Positions 26,056 to 34,611 of a stretch of 55,026 bases of DNA are shown one piece after another. The position numbers and the translations under genes are program-made. The DNA is taken from NCBI RefSeq assembly GCF_001613105.1, contig NZ_BDBS01000066.1:1-55026 (forward strand), given 5' to 3'. The DNA is from Nocardia pseudobrasiliensis NBRC 108224. Its GTDB lineage: Bacteria > Actinomycetota > Actinomycetes > Mycobacteriales > Mycobacteriaceae. Positions within the stretch are counted from its first letter, which is position 1; each line of letters opens with the position of its first letter. Under the pieces are notes generated by a model. It was not told the origin of the DNA, made no database searches, and saw only the letters and a program-made list of their open reading frames with translations.

Positions 26056-26817
26056 TCAGACGGGCAGTTTACGGAAGATCGGGCGGGGGATGTGCCGCAG
26101 GATCGCCATGACCCAGCGGATGTTGCCCGGGACCCAGACGATCTCCTTGCCCTTCTCCGAGGCCGCGACCGCGAGGGTGGCCACGTCCTCCTTGTCCACG
26201 GTCAGGGCGTTCTCCTTGGCGTGGGCGGAGAGCTTGGTGCGGACCTGGCCGGGGCGGATCACCGTGACGCGGGGGCCGAAGGGGGCCAAGGCCTCGCCGA
26301 GGCCGAGGTAGAAGCCGTCGAGGCCGGCCTTGGTGGAGCCGTAGACGAAGTTGAAGCGGCGGACCCGTTCGCCCGCGACCGAGGACATCACCAGGATGCG
26401 GCCGAAGCCCTGGGCCTTCATCTTCTCGGCGAGCAGCACGCCGACGGAAACCCCGGCGGTGTAGTTGATTCCGGCCATGGCCACGGCCTTGCGCTGGTCC
26501 TGCCAGAACACCTCGCCGTCACCGTCGATGCCGAACGCGACGATCGCCACATCCACATCGCCGTCGGCCCACGCCGATTCGACGACCTTGGGATGGCTTT
26601 CGGTATCGAGCGCGTCGAAGTCGATCACCTCGACCTTCGACGCACCGGCGGCCTCGACCTGCGCCACCGACTGCGCGCGCAGGGGATCGTTCGGCAGCGC
26701 CGCGAGTACGACGCGCGCCGGTCCCTTCTTCAGATACTCGGTGACGATCGCGAGACCGATCTCCGAGGTTCCACCCAGGAGCAGAATCGCCTGCGGGTTC
26801 CCTACCGCGTTGATCAC
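26056..26817 (-). CDS. dprE2: Decaprenylphosphoryl-D-2-keto erythropentose reductase DprE2
   Basis: 253 residues, M. tuberculosis DprE2 has 254. Short-chain dehydrogenase fold: nucleotide motif LLGGTSEIGLAI at the N-terminus, catalytic Ser in VMSSVAGERVRR and YGSTKAG with the Tyr-x3-Lys pair. It reduces the keto intermediate made by DprE1 with NADH, giving decaprenylphosphoryl arabinose, the only arabinofuranose donor of the envelope. The GTG start overlaps the last base of the dprE1 TAG stop (TAGTG), so translation is coupled. The frame is open upstream but overlaps dprE1. Confidence 0.96.
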   Translation of the reverse strand: MINAVGNPQAILLLGGTSEIGLAIVTEYLKKGPARVVLAALPNDPLRAQSVAQVEAAGASKVEVIDFDALDTESHPKVVESAWADGDVDVAIVAFGIDGDGEVFWQDQRKAVAMAGINYTAGVSVGVLLAEKMKAQGFGRILVMSSVAGERVRRFNFVYGSTKAGLDGFYLGLGEALAPFGPRVTVIRPGQVRTKLSAHAKENALTVDKEDVATLAVAASEKGKEIVWVPGNIRWVMAILRHIPRPIFRKLPV

Positions 26818-28277
26818 TATCGCAGCTCCAGCCTTCTCGCCATATCGGACATGAAAACGCCTGTGGGATCGACACTTCGACGGACCTTGATCCAGTCGTC
26901 GATCTTGGGATACATCTTGTGGAAGGTCTCCGCGGTGGTGCGGGAGTCCTTGCCGGTGTACAGCCGACCGCCGAATTCCAGTACGCGCCGGTCCAATTCG
27001 GAGACGAACTCGTTCAGCCCCGCCTTGATCGGGAAGTCCACGCAGATATTCCAGCCGGGCATCGGGAAGCTCAGCGGCGCTTGGTTTCCCGGTCCGAACA
27101 GTTTGAACACATTGAGGAACGAGTAGAAACCGGACCGCTGGATGTCGCGGATGATGTTCTTGAACTCGTCGACCGCCTCGGGCGGAACCACGAACTGGTA
27201 CTGCAGGAATCCGTTGGAGCCGTAGCCCCGGTTCCACTCGCCCAGCATGTCCAGCGGGTGATAGAACTGCGTCAGATTCTGGACCTTACCGCGGTAGGTG
27301 CCCGACTTGCGGTACCAGAGCTCACCGATCGGGGTGAAGGTGTACTTGTTGGCCAGCCCGTTCGGGAAGACGTCCGGCAGCGTGAAGAACGTCTTGCCGT
27401 TGAACTTCAGCGGATCGGCCTGCAACTTCTTCGGCAGCTGATCCAGCTTCGCCAGATTGCCGCGCGAGATCGCCGCCCGGCCCAGTTTCGGTTCCGGGCT
27501 GATCGCGTCGAACCAGGCCGAGCTGTATTCGTAGCGGTCCTCGGAGCCGTCGCTGTGGAAGGCGATGGTGTCGTCGAGCGTCTCGGTGACGTCGCCGTCG
27601 GCGATGAAGTACGCCGTCTCGGTCGGGGTCATCTCGATGGTCGCCCGCAGGATGATGCCCGTGAGCCCGCAGCCGCCGATGGTGGCCCAGAACAGCTTGG
27701 CATTGCGCTTGGGGGTGATGTGGTGGACCGTGCCGTCGGCGGTGAGCAGATCCATCGAGCGCACATGGTTGCCGAAGCTGCCCGCGCTGTGATGGTTCTT
27801 ACCGTGGATATCGGAGCCGATCGCCCCGCCGACGGTGACCTGCCGGGTGCCCGGCAGCACCGGCACCCACAGGCCGAACGGCAGCGCGGCCTTCATCAGC
27901 TGGTCCAGGTTCACGCCCGCGTCCACATCGACCAGCCGACTGTCGCGGTCGATCTTGTGGATGTTGTTCAGCGCGGTCATGTCGACGACGAGGCCGCCGG
28001 CATTCTGGGCGTTGTCGCCGTAGGAGCGGCCGAGTCCGCGCGCGATGACACCGCGGCGCAGGTGATCCGGCTTGGATTCGTTGTCCTCCGCGACCATGGA
28101 AACGGCTTTGACGATCAGCTCCGGATCGCTGGTCGAAAGCACTTCGGCGGAGGTTGGTGCGGTGCGACCCCATCCGGTCAGCCTGCGGGTGCGCGTCGGA
28201 AGCGCGTACACGCCGTCGCTCGCCGTATCGGCAGAACCCGCGGCGGTGGAGGTCTGAGCTTTCGTGGACATCGGCAT
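26817..28277 (-). CDS. dprE1: Decaprenylphosphoryl-beta-D-ribose oxidase DprE1
   Basis: 486 residues, 25 more than M. tuberculosis DprE1, the excess being an N-terminal Ser/Thr/Ala-rich extension. FAD enzyme of the vanillyl-alcohol oxidase family: FAD motifs RGLGRSYGD and VGGAIGSDIHGKNHHSAGSFG are present, the C-terminal part ends SDMARRLELR as in mycobacteria. It oxidises C2 of decaprenylphosphoryl ribose in the periplasm. Cys412, in PGWNICVDFPIK, matches Cys387 of M. tuberculosis, the residue attacked by benzothiazinones. An ATG two codons in is an alternative start; neither has a clear ribosome site, and the message may be leaderless. The 96-base gap to the divergent gtrA carries both promoters. 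Confidence 0.97.
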   Translation of the reverse strand: MPMSTKAQTSTAAGSADTASDGVYALPTRTRRLTGWGRTAPTSAEVLSTSDPELIVKAVSMVAEDNESKPDHLRRGVIARGLGRSYGDNAQNAGGLVVDMTALNNIHKIDRDSRLVDVDAGVNLDQLMKAALPFGLWVPVLPGTRQVTVGGAIGSDIHGKNHHSAGSFGNHVRSMDLLTADGTVHHITPKRNAKLFWATIGGCGLTGIILRATIEMTPTETAYFIADGDVTETLDDTIAFHSDGSEDRYEYSSAWFDAISPEPKLGRAAISRGNLAKLDQLPKKLQADPLKFNGKTFFTLPDVFPNGLANKYTFTPIGELWYRKSGTYRGKVQNLTQFYHPLDMLGEWNRGYGSNGFLQYQFVVPPEAVDEFKNIIRDIQRSGFYSFLNVFKLFGPGNQAPLSFPMPGWNICVDFPIKAGLNEFVSELDRRVLEFGGRLYTGKDSRTTAETFHKMYPKIDDWIKVRRSVDPTGVFMSDMARRLELR

Positions 28278-28373
28278 AGAGGCTACAGGTATGGCCGAAT
28301 TCTGGTCCCTTTGTCGCAACCGTCCCGGCGTTCGCGGGAAACAGAAGGGACTGGGGCGGCTACAGTCGTGCGC

Positions 28374-28829
28374 GTGACCGCGGAACCCCATCTGCCTCTG
28401 CCGCCCGAACTACCCCTGGTCGACGAGCCGGGCGGGACGGACGTGGATCTGAAGACGCAGATGATCCGGTTCGTGCTGTCGGGCGGATTCTCGGCGATCA
28501 TCGACTTCGGCCTGTACATGCTGCTGCTCGAGGCCGTGGGCCTGCCGGTCGCGGTAGCCAAGTCGATCAGCTTCATCGCGGGTACGACCACCGCGTATCT
28601 GATCAACCGGCGCTGGACCTTCCAGGCCGAACCCAGTCGCAAACGCTTCGCGGCCGTGGTCGCGCTCTACGCGGTGACCTTCGCGGTTCAGGTCGGCATC
28701 AACCAGATCATGTTCTACGCACTGCCCGACGACTGGTGGCGTAAGCCGCTGGCCTTCGTGGTCGCCCAGGGCACAGCGACCGTGATCAACTTCATCGTCC
28801 AGCGCGCGGTGATCTTCAAGATCCGCTAG
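28374..28829 (+). CDS. GtrA family membrane protein, Rv3789-like
   Basis: About 151 residues with four membrane helices from residue 30 on: IRFVLSGGFSAIIDFGLYMLL, the second with AKSISFIAGTTTAYLINRRWTF (the GtrA signature), then two more, ending VINFIVQRAVIFKIR. GtrA proteins are small four-helix proteins thought to flip or present polyprenyl-linked sugars. Rv3789 of M. tuberculosis lies next to dprE1 and has been proposed to act with decaprenylphosphoryl arabinose or AftA. Here it is divergent from dprE1. Start is GTG at 28374 or two codons earlier. Its end overlaps the convergent PPOX gene by 14 bases. Confidence 0.88.
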   Translation: MTAEPHLPLPPELPLVDEPGGTDVDLKTQMIRFVLSGGFSAIIDFGLYMLLLEAVGLPVAVAKSISFIAGTTTAYLINRRWTFQAEPSRKRFAAVVALYAVTFAVQVGINQIMFYALPDDWWRKPLAFVVAQGTATVINFIVQRAVIFKIR

Positions 28830-29430
28830 CCAGGGCCGCCCCCTTCGCGGCGAAATAGTCCCCGCCCTTGGCGCGGACATTGTCGGTACCCCACTGCCGG
28901 GCCTCGCGCGCGGCCGGGACCAGATGGGGAATGTGCTTGCGGCAGTGGATATAAGCCTCCTCCACATCCACCACCACCCAGCGGTCCGCGGCGCGACCGC
29001 GCTCGGGCGGCGGCAGATCCGACACGCTGCCGCGCAACGCCGCGTCCTCGACGATGCGGGCGGTTCCGTTGATGTGCAATCCGATCAGATCACGCACGAA
29101 ATCGATGAGCAGTATGCCGATGTGCGGGTTCTCCAGGATGTTGCCGAGACTCGCCATCACGCCGTTGCCGCGATATTCGGGATAGGTCAGGGTGCGGTTG
29201 TCGACGATATGGAGGAAGCCTGGTTTGCCGGCTCGGAAGCTCGTATCGCATTCGCCGTACCGGTCGGAGGTGGCGATGAAGGCCATGTCCATCCGCCGCA
29301 CGAAGTCGATCATCGGTTGGTTCAACCGGTCCAGTACCTGGTCGGAATAGAATCGCTCGGCCCGACCCTCGGTACCGAACCGCTCCTGTAGTTCTCGTTC
29401 ACCGTCGCTGCCGCTTCGCGTACCGGGCAT
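28816..29430 (-). CDS. Pyridoxamine 5'-phosphate oxidase-fold (PPOX) protein
   Basis: About 204 residues of the FMN/F420-binding split barrel type: FVRRMDMAFIATSDRYGECDTSFRAGKPGF in the first strands, DNRTLTYPEYRGNGVMASLGNILENPHIGILLIDF and LHINGTARIVED are typical of the general stress/PPOX-related group. The cofactor and substrate are unknown. The start at 29430 has GAGGGGGCG about nine bases upstream; a longer frame exists but is compositionally odd. Its last 14 bases overlap the end of gtrA. Confidence 0.83.
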   Translation of the reverse strand: MPGTRSGSDGERELQERFGTEGRAERFYSDQVLDRLNQPMIDFVRRMDMAFIATSDRYGECDTSFRAGKPGFLHIVDNRTLTYPEYRGNGVMASLGNILENPHIGILLIDFVRDLIGLHINGTARIVEDAALRGSVSDLPPPERGRAADRWVVVDVEEAYIHCRKHIPHLVPAAREARQWGTDNVRAKGGDYFAAKGAALASGS

Positions 29431-29874
29431 GATCGCGCCCCCTCGGGTAGCCGGAATCAGCGCCTGCCGAGCTCGGCGGAAGTTCCTGCGCCCGCGGCGA
29501 ATTGCTGTAGTGAGGATCCATCGCCGCGGATGCCGCGGCAAGGGCGCTATTTGCGGGTTGCTGCCTGGATGCCAATCCTCCGGCTCGACCGATGTCCCGA
29601 GTTCGATTGGAACAAAAGATATTTCGCAATATTGCATTGTCGCCCTTGCACAATTTGCCCGATCTTGTCCAGGCCGACCAGTACGCCATCCCCCTTGCAT
29701 ATCCCGACCGGTCTCCCGGCGAAAAGCATGCCGGGAGAAAATAAGTGGGGCGCGGCCGGGGAAACAGGGCGGTGCGGTCGGGAGCAACAAGACGGCGCGG
29801 CCGGAGGAAGGCAAGGTGGGGCGGTCGGGGAAACGGGTGGCGTGGCCGGGAGGGCATGCGGGCGAGGGGAAACC
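29431..29874. other. 444-base intergenic region with AT-rich and repeat parts
   Basis: The part next to the PPOX gene (about 29431-29740) probably carries its promoter; it contains an unusually AT-rich island around 29609-29660. The remainder, next to the molybdopterin oxidoreductase, is taken up by G-rich tandem repeats (separate entry). No convincing gene is seen on either strand. Confidence 0.5.
29752..29865. repeat. Five degenerate 21-24-bp G-rich tandem repeats
   Basis: Units start at 29752, 29774, 29797, 29821 and 29842 and share the core GCGGYCGGG followed by a purine stretch with AAAC or similar (second and fourth units GCGGTCGGG, first and third GCGGCCGG, fifth GTGGCCGGG). The + strand is strongly purine-biased. 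The array ends about nine bases from the stop of the molybdopterin oxidoreductase, on its 3' side. Confidence 0.65.
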
Positions 29875-32067
29875 CTATGCGGGCGACAAGGTTACCGGTA
29901 CCCCGTTGAACACCGCGTTTCCCGATGGGATGTCGATCATCGAATCGTCGGTCAGGACATTGGCATTGACGCCCGCGTGTTCTCGGGCGACGGATTGGGG
30001 CGTGTCGGCGTGGCCCCAGCCATGGGGGAGGCTTACGACGCCGGGCATGATTTCCTCGGTCGGTTCGAGGGGGACCGTCAGGGAGCCCGCGGCGGATTTG
30101 ATCACCGCTCGGTCGTCGAGGCCGAGGCGGGCCATATCGTCGGGGTGGATGTGCAGGGTGCAGGTGTTGGAGCCGCCGATCAGGGCGGAGACATTGTGCA
30201 TCCAGCTGTTGTTGGAACGCAGTTGGCGGCGGCCGATGAGCACCACGTCAGGGGCTGTCTCGTCGAGTTTGGCGCGCAGTCGGTCCACGTCGGCCAGTAG
30301 TTCCGGCGGGGCGAGCTCCACCGTTCCGGACGCCGTGAGCAGCGCTTCCGGCAGTCGCGGGCGCAGCGGGCCGAGGTCGAGTCCGTGCGGATTGTCCAGC
30401 AGCGTACGCAGATTCAGCGAACCCCCGCGCCATTCGCCGTAGGGCCCGAGCCGCAGCATCATGTCGATGCGCTGCTCGGTGCTGTTGTCGCCCTGCAGTT
30501 CACCGCGCCGCTCGAGCATTCCGGCCCGGTGCAGCGTTCCCGCGATGACCAGTTCGTCGACGGTTTCGACCGGATCGCGGCCGGGTTCGGCCGACTGTCC
30601 GGAGATCGCGAGCGCCAATCGCGCCAGAATCTCCGGTTCCGAGGGCCGATCGCCCAGCGGTACCAGCGGCCGCGAATACCGGGCGTAGTTGTGCACCGCG
30701 AACTGCAGCAATGCGAAATCGTAGTGTGCCGCCTGCAGACTCCCGGGCGGCGGCAGGATGACATCGGCATGCCGGGTTGTCTCGTTGCGATAGTGATCCA
30801 CGCTGACCATGAACTCGAGGTTGCCCAGCGCCGCGTCCAGGCGAGCGCCGCTAGGCGCCGACAGCACCGGATTGCCCGCGACGGTGATGAGCGCCCGCAC
30901 CTGCCCCTCGCCGGGCGTGCGGATCTCCTCGGCCAGCGTCGCGACCGGGAATTCGCCCATGGCCTCGGGCAATTCGCGCACCCGGCTGGTCCAGCGGCCG
31001 GTGCGGAACGGGCGGGTGCGGACGATGCCCTGCGCGGCCGCGGTGGCGAACATCGCGCCGCCGGGCCGATCGAGATTGCCGGTGAGCACATTGATCACAT
31101 CGACCAGCCACTGCGTCAGCGTGCCGAATTCGGCCGTGCACGTGCCGATTCGGGCATAGACGGCGGCCGTCGGCGCGGCGGCGAGTTCGCGGGCCAGCCG
31201 TACGACGGTCTCGGCCGCGATACCGGTGCGCTCGGCCACCGCCTCGGGCGGGAACGCGGCCGCGGCCGCGCGCACCTCCTCGATCCCGCTCGCCTCGACC
31301 GCGACCGCGGTCAGGCCCTCGGCGAACAGCGTGTGCACGATGCCGAACAGCAGATAGGCATCGCTGCCGGGCCGAATGAACAGATGTTCGTCGGCGAGTT
31401 TGGCGGTCCGGGTGCGCCGCGGATCCACCACCACGAATCGCCCGCCCCGCTTGCGGAGGGCCTTCAGCCGGCCCGGGAAATCCGGCGCGGTGCACAGCGA
31501 CCCATTGGATTCCAGCGGATTGGCCCCGAGCATCAGCAGATAGTCGGTGCGGTTCAGATCCGGCACCGCCACGGTCAACGGATCGCCGAACATCAGCCCG
31601 GAGGCCACCTGCTTGGGCATCTGATCGGCGGTACTGGCCGAATAGAGATTGCGCGTACTGAGCGCGCGGATCAGCACCGGCGCGTAGAGCATGCCGGCGA
31701 TGGTGTGCGCATTGGGATTGCCCAGATACAGCGCCGCGGACTGGCGGCCGTACTCGGCGACCACGGCCGGGAAGCGCTCGCCGATCAGATCGAAGGCCTC
31801 CTCCCAGGAGGCCGCCCGCCAAATGTCGGTGGCCCGATCCCGGATCATCGGCGTGCGCAGCCGGTCCGGATCCTCGTCGGCCCGCCCCAGACTCGCACCC
31901 TTCGGGCACAGGAAGCCGCGGCTGAGCGGATCCTCCCGATCACCCCGCACACCCACCACCCGATCGCGGTCGTCGAGGGTGATCTCCAGTCCGCACACCG
32001 CCTCGCACAGCGGGCAGGTTCGCAACAGTTTCCGATGGCCGTCGGTCGTGACGCTCGTCATATCCAC
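29875..32067 (-). CDS. Molybdopterin-dependent oxidoreductase (formate dehydrogenase/nitrate reductase superfamily)
   Basis: 730 residues. The N-terminus binds one 4Fe-4S cluster through Cys18, Cys21, Cys25 and Cys54 (CPLCEAVC and FLCPKG). The MopB catalytic domain follows (SWEEAFDLIGERFP, LMLGANPLESNG, VVVDPRRTRTAKLADEHLFIRPGSDAYL, DVILPPPGSLQ), then the C-terminal MopB-binding barrel (LHIHPDDMARLGLDDRAVIKSAAG, NVLTDDSMID). No twin-arginine signal, so probably cytoplasmic. The usual Cys/Sec/Ser molybdenum ligand is not evident; the region reads ASTADQMPKQVASG. Substrate unknown; it resembles the single-subunit group that includes mycobacterial Rv0197. Start GTG 32067 or ATG 32061. Confidence 0.88.
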   Translation of the reverse strand: MDMTSVTTDGHRKLLRTCPLCEAVCGLEITLDDRDRVVGVRGDREDPLSRGFLCPKGASLGRADEDPDRLRTPMIRDRATDIWRAASWEEAFDLIGERFPAVVAEYGRQSAALYLGNPNAHTIAGMLYAPVLIRALSTRNLYSASTADQMPKQVASGLMFGDPLTVAVPDLNRTDYLLMLGANPLESNGSLCTAPDFPGRLKALRKRGGRFVVVDPRRTRTAKLADEHLFIRPGSDAYLLFGIVHTLFAEGLTAVAVEASGIEEVRAAAAAFPPEAVAERTGIAAETVVRLARELAAAPTAAVYARIGTCTAEFGTLTQWLVDVINVLTGNLDRPGGAMFATAAAQGIVRTRPFRTGRWTSRVRELPEAMGEFPVATLAEEIRTPGEGQVRALITVAGNPVLSAPSGARLDAALGNLEFMVSVDHYRNETTRHADVILPPPGSLQAAHYDFALLQFAVHNYARYSRPLVPLGDRPSEPEILARLALAISGQSAEPGRDPVETVDELVIAGTLHRAGMLERRGELQGDNSTEQRIDMMLRLGPYGEWRGGSLNLRTLLDNPHGLDLGPLRPRLPEALLTASGTVELAPPELLADVDRLRAKLDETAPDVVLIGRRQLRSNNSWMHNVSALIGGSNTCTLHIHPDDMARLGLDDRAVIKSAAGSLTVPLEPTEEIMPGVVSLPHGWGHADTPQSVAREHAGVNANVLTDDSMIDIPSGNAVFNGVPVTLSPA

Positions 32068-32183
32068 ATCATCACCTGGATGCGCGCAATGTGAAACGGA
32101 ACCTCCCGAAACCGTCCGGGACGAACAAATCCGCGAGAGCCGGACCCGGCCCTCGCGGATGTCGGTACTTGTCGACTACTCGA

Positions 32184-32678
32184 TCAGCTGGCGATACGGG
32201 CGAGCTGCGGCTTGCGGCCGGAGATCGCGGCGCGGACGGCGGCGGCGACGGCCACCACCGGCGGAACCCAGCGGGCCTCGTTCGGGGCCACGCCCCAGCA
32301 GGCCGAACCCGCCGACAGCTGGGTCGGCGGCAGCGGGATGCCGTCGCCGTCGGTGTACACGGTGACGCCGGCCTCACGCAGCGCGGCCAGAGCCATTTCG
32401 GCCTTGCGGACGCCGGTCACGAGGTGGATCTCGCGACGCTCGGCTCCCGGAATCTCGATCACCGGACCGGACAGGTTGTTCGCCCGCAGGAAGCGGCGCA
32501 CGGTCGCGGCGATTTCGCCGGTGACCTCGATGCCCGCAACGTCCTCGTCGGTGATGAGGCAGATGCCGTTGGCCGTTTCGGCGACCGTCCAACCGCGCTG
32601 GATGTAGTCCTGCGCAGCAGCGGCCATGGTCGCCGCCGTGACGGAAGTCGGAAACGTCGTACGCACTGTCTTCTCCAT
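32184..32678 (-). CDS. Unassigned 164-residue conserved-looking protein
   Basis: A soluble alpha/beta protein. It starts MEKTVRTTFP; the middle has WTVAETANGICLITDEDVAGIEVTG, an alternation of strands and acidic turns, then VIEIPGAERREIHLVTG. The C-terminal third has an Ala/Val-rich helix that might be a weak membrane segment. The N-terminal pattern recalls truncated bifunctional primase-polymerase domains, but I cannot support this well. It has its own AT-rich upstream region and runs in the same direction as the oxidoreductase 116 bases away. Function unknown. Confidence 0.75.
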   Translation of the reverse strand: MEKTVRTTFPTSVTAATMAAAAQDYIQRGWTVAETANGICLITDEDVAGIEVTGEIAATVRRFLRANNLSGPVIEIPGAERREIHLVTGVRKAEMALAALREAGVTVYTDGDGIPLPPTQLSAGSACWGVAPNEARWVPPVVAVAAAVRAAISGRKPQLARIAS

Positions 32679-32979
32679 TCCCCGGATAGATCAGGTCCTG
32701 CTCGGGTGTTCATGGGACTAATCGGGCCTGGCCATCGGTGGTGTTACAGCTTCACGAAACTTTCTTGCTCAACGTCGCATTCGTCACAAGATCGCCAAAT
32801 TTATTCCTACCGGCTATCACTCGCGACTTCGCGGCCTGTGCATTCTGCACGATGACCACATTCGTCTTCGGAGCTGGGAACCAAATGCGTTGTCGCTGAA
32901 AGTTTCCCAACAGGCTCTCGAGGACATGCGGGGAGGGGGTCGCATTGCCGGTCCGGAACTTCCGGGAGAGGATTCGACT
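32679..32979. other. 301-base divergent intergenic region
   Basis: Separates two divergent genes (the 164-residue protein and the DUF4282-type protein) and is AT-richer than the coding DNA, notably around 32740-32830. It must carry both promoters; the ribosome site GGGAGAGG lies at its right end. No gene with good codon use is seen. The start of the next gene could be pushed to 32890, but without a ribosome site. Confidence 0.5.
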
Positions 32980-33549
32980 ATGAGCGATGAGCCCGTCGGC
33001 GAACTGCCCGACGCGGACGACTACGAGGCCGAACCACGCTGGATCGCCTGGCGCGACTCCGCGACCAGGCGGTTGTCGCGGCATGTCGGCGAGGTCGAGG
33101 ACGAGGAGCAGGCGCCCGAGCCGTTCCGCAGCCCGGGCGCGTTCGGTGCGTGGGCGCTGGCGGCCGCGCGGGGGCTGTTCGATCTACAGTTCCGCCGGCA
33201 GGCCACCCGCACCCTGCTGCCGCTGGCCTACCTGCTCGGTCTGGCCTTCGCCTTCGGCGTCCCGATTGTGCTGATTGTCGTAATCTGGCAGATCTCGGCG
33301 GTACTAGGGGTGCTGTTCGCGGTTCTGGTGGCGGTGCCCCTCGGGCTGACCATCGCCGCGTCGGTGCGACTGGCACTGGAATTTCTGGTCAACGCCTCGC
33401 GGTTGGCCAGCCGGGTGGAGCACATCAACGCGCTGGCCGACGACCTGTTCCAGGCGCTGTCGGATGTGGCCGAACCCGTCAACCAGCTGTCCGAGGATGT
33501 CCGGGCCGTACAGTTCTGGCGGTTTCGCCGGCGCTCGCCGCGCAGGTGA
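32980..33549 (+). CDS. DUF4282-type membrane protein
   Basis: 189 residues: an acidic N-terminal tail (SDEPVGELPDADDYEAE), then about residues 70-75 LFDLQFRRQATRTLLPLAYLLGLAFAF starting a pair of membrane helices (through about 145), and a cytoplasmic helix RVEHINALADDLFQAL. The FDLQF followed by two helices is the DUF4282 pattern. Function unknown. ATG at 32980 has GGGAGAGG eight bases upstream. Confidence 0.8.
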   Translation: MSDEPVGELPDADDYEAEPRWIAWRDSATRRLSRHVGEVEDEEQAPEPFRSPGAFGAWALAAARGLFDLQFRRQATRTLLPLAYLLGLAFAFGVPIVLIVVIWQISAVLGVLFAVLVAVPLGLTIAASVRLALEFLVNASRLASRVEHINALADDLFQALSDVAEPVNQLSEDVRAVQFWRFRRRSPRR

Positions 33550-33638
33550 CCGGTCGGCGCGGCCGCGCTGGTGCATTCGCTCAATGGATGCGTGTTTCGG
33601 GTGTGCATTGTGTTGTGCAACAATCCGTTCGAGTATTC

Positions 33639-33656
33639 ATCCGATCGAATTCGGAT
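33639..33656. promoter_or_regulatory. Inverted repeat upstream of the XRE regulator
   Basis: ATCCGA and TCGGAT separated by six bases in an AT-rich stretch about 80 bases before the regulator start. A possible operator or part of the promoter. Confidence 0.35.
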
Positions 33657-33734
33657 AGGGCGTAACGGTTTTGCCGTTCCGTGGGCCGCACCGACGAGTA
33701 CGATCGGCGCCACAGAACGCAGGGGGAGATAGAG

Positions 33735-34607
33735 ATGGTTTTACCGCAGGGGATCACTGGATCGACGATGCCGCGACGCCAATTGGGCCGCAGGCTACGC
33801 GATCTGCGCAATCGCGCGCGGATGACCACCCGGGTCGCGGCGCAGCGACTGGAGTGGTCGGAGGCGAAGATCTGGCGCATCGAAACCGGCCAGACCTCAT
33901 TGCGTGGCCTGGACGTCGAGGCCATGTGCAAGATCTACGGCGCGCCCGCCGAACTCGTCGCACCGCTGACCGCCCTGGCCCGCGAGACCAAGGCGCGCGG
34001 CTGGTGGACCGAGTACGGCGATGTGATCGCCGAGGGTTTCGAGGTGTACATCGGTCTCGAGGAGGCCGCGCACCGGCTGTCGACCTACGAGAGCGAATTG
34101 GTGCCCGGCCTGCTGCAGACCGAGGCCTACACCCGCGCGATACTCACGGCCGCGCGCCCGGATATGCCCGCCGCCGAGGTGGATCGCCGGGTCGCGGTCC
34201 GGGTCGCCCGGCAGGCGCTGCTCAGCCGGGACGCGGAACCGGTGCGACTGGACGCGGTGATCGGGGAGTCACTGCTGCATCGCGAGATCGGCGGCCGTGA
34301 GGTGACCAGGGGCCAGCTCGAACATCTGCTCACCGTGTGTGACCGCCCCAATATCGAACTGCGCCTGGTGCCCCACGGCTCCGGCTACCACGACGGGCTG
34401 GAGTCCGGCCGCTTCGTCTTGCTCGAATTCGATTCGGGCACCGGCGATCTTCCCGAGCCCCCGGTGGTCTACGTCGAAACCTTCACCGGCTCCGCCTATT
34501 ACGACAAAGACGCCGAGATCGACCGCTACCGCTCGGCTTTCGCCAGCATCAAGGGTGTGGCGATCGACGCCCGCGACGCCATAGAGGCGGCACTCGCTCG
34601 AAGCTGA
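33735..34607 (+). CDS. XRE-family HTH regulator with DUF5753 domain
   Basis: 290 residues. The N-terminal helix-turn-helix (LGRRLRDLRNRARMTTRV through WSEAKIWRIETGQ) covers about residues 14-60. The rest is the DUF5753 domain, seen in YESELVPGLLQTEAYTRAIL, REIGGREVTRGQLEHLL and YVETFTGSAYYDKDAEIDRY. Such regulators are very numerous in Streptomyces and Nocardia, often next to small DUF397 genes; none lies beside this one. ATG 33735 follows AGGGGGA by seven bases; an upstream ATG at 33681 lacks one. Target unknown. It converges on marR with a four-base gap. Confidence 0.93.
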   Translation: MVLPQGITGSTMPRRQLGRRLRDLRNRARMTTRVAAQRLEWSEAKIWRIETGQTSLRGLDVEAMCKIYGAPAELVAPLTALARETKARGWWTEYGDVIAEGFEVYIGLEEAAHRLSTYESELVPGLLQTEAYTRAILTAARPDMPAAEVDRRVAVRVARQALLSRDAEPVRLDAVIGESLLHREIGGREVTRGQLEHLLTVCDRPNIELRLVPHGSGYHDGLESGRFVLLEFDSGTGDLPEPPVVYVETFTGSAYYDKDAEIDRYRSAFASIKGVAIDARDAIEAALARS

Positions 34608-34611
34608 CTGC

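Noticed and set aside
32752..33084. 110-codon frame on the - strand across the divergent intergenic region
   Set aside because: No ribosome site, poor codon use in the AT-rich half, and overlap with the start of the DUF4282-type gene.
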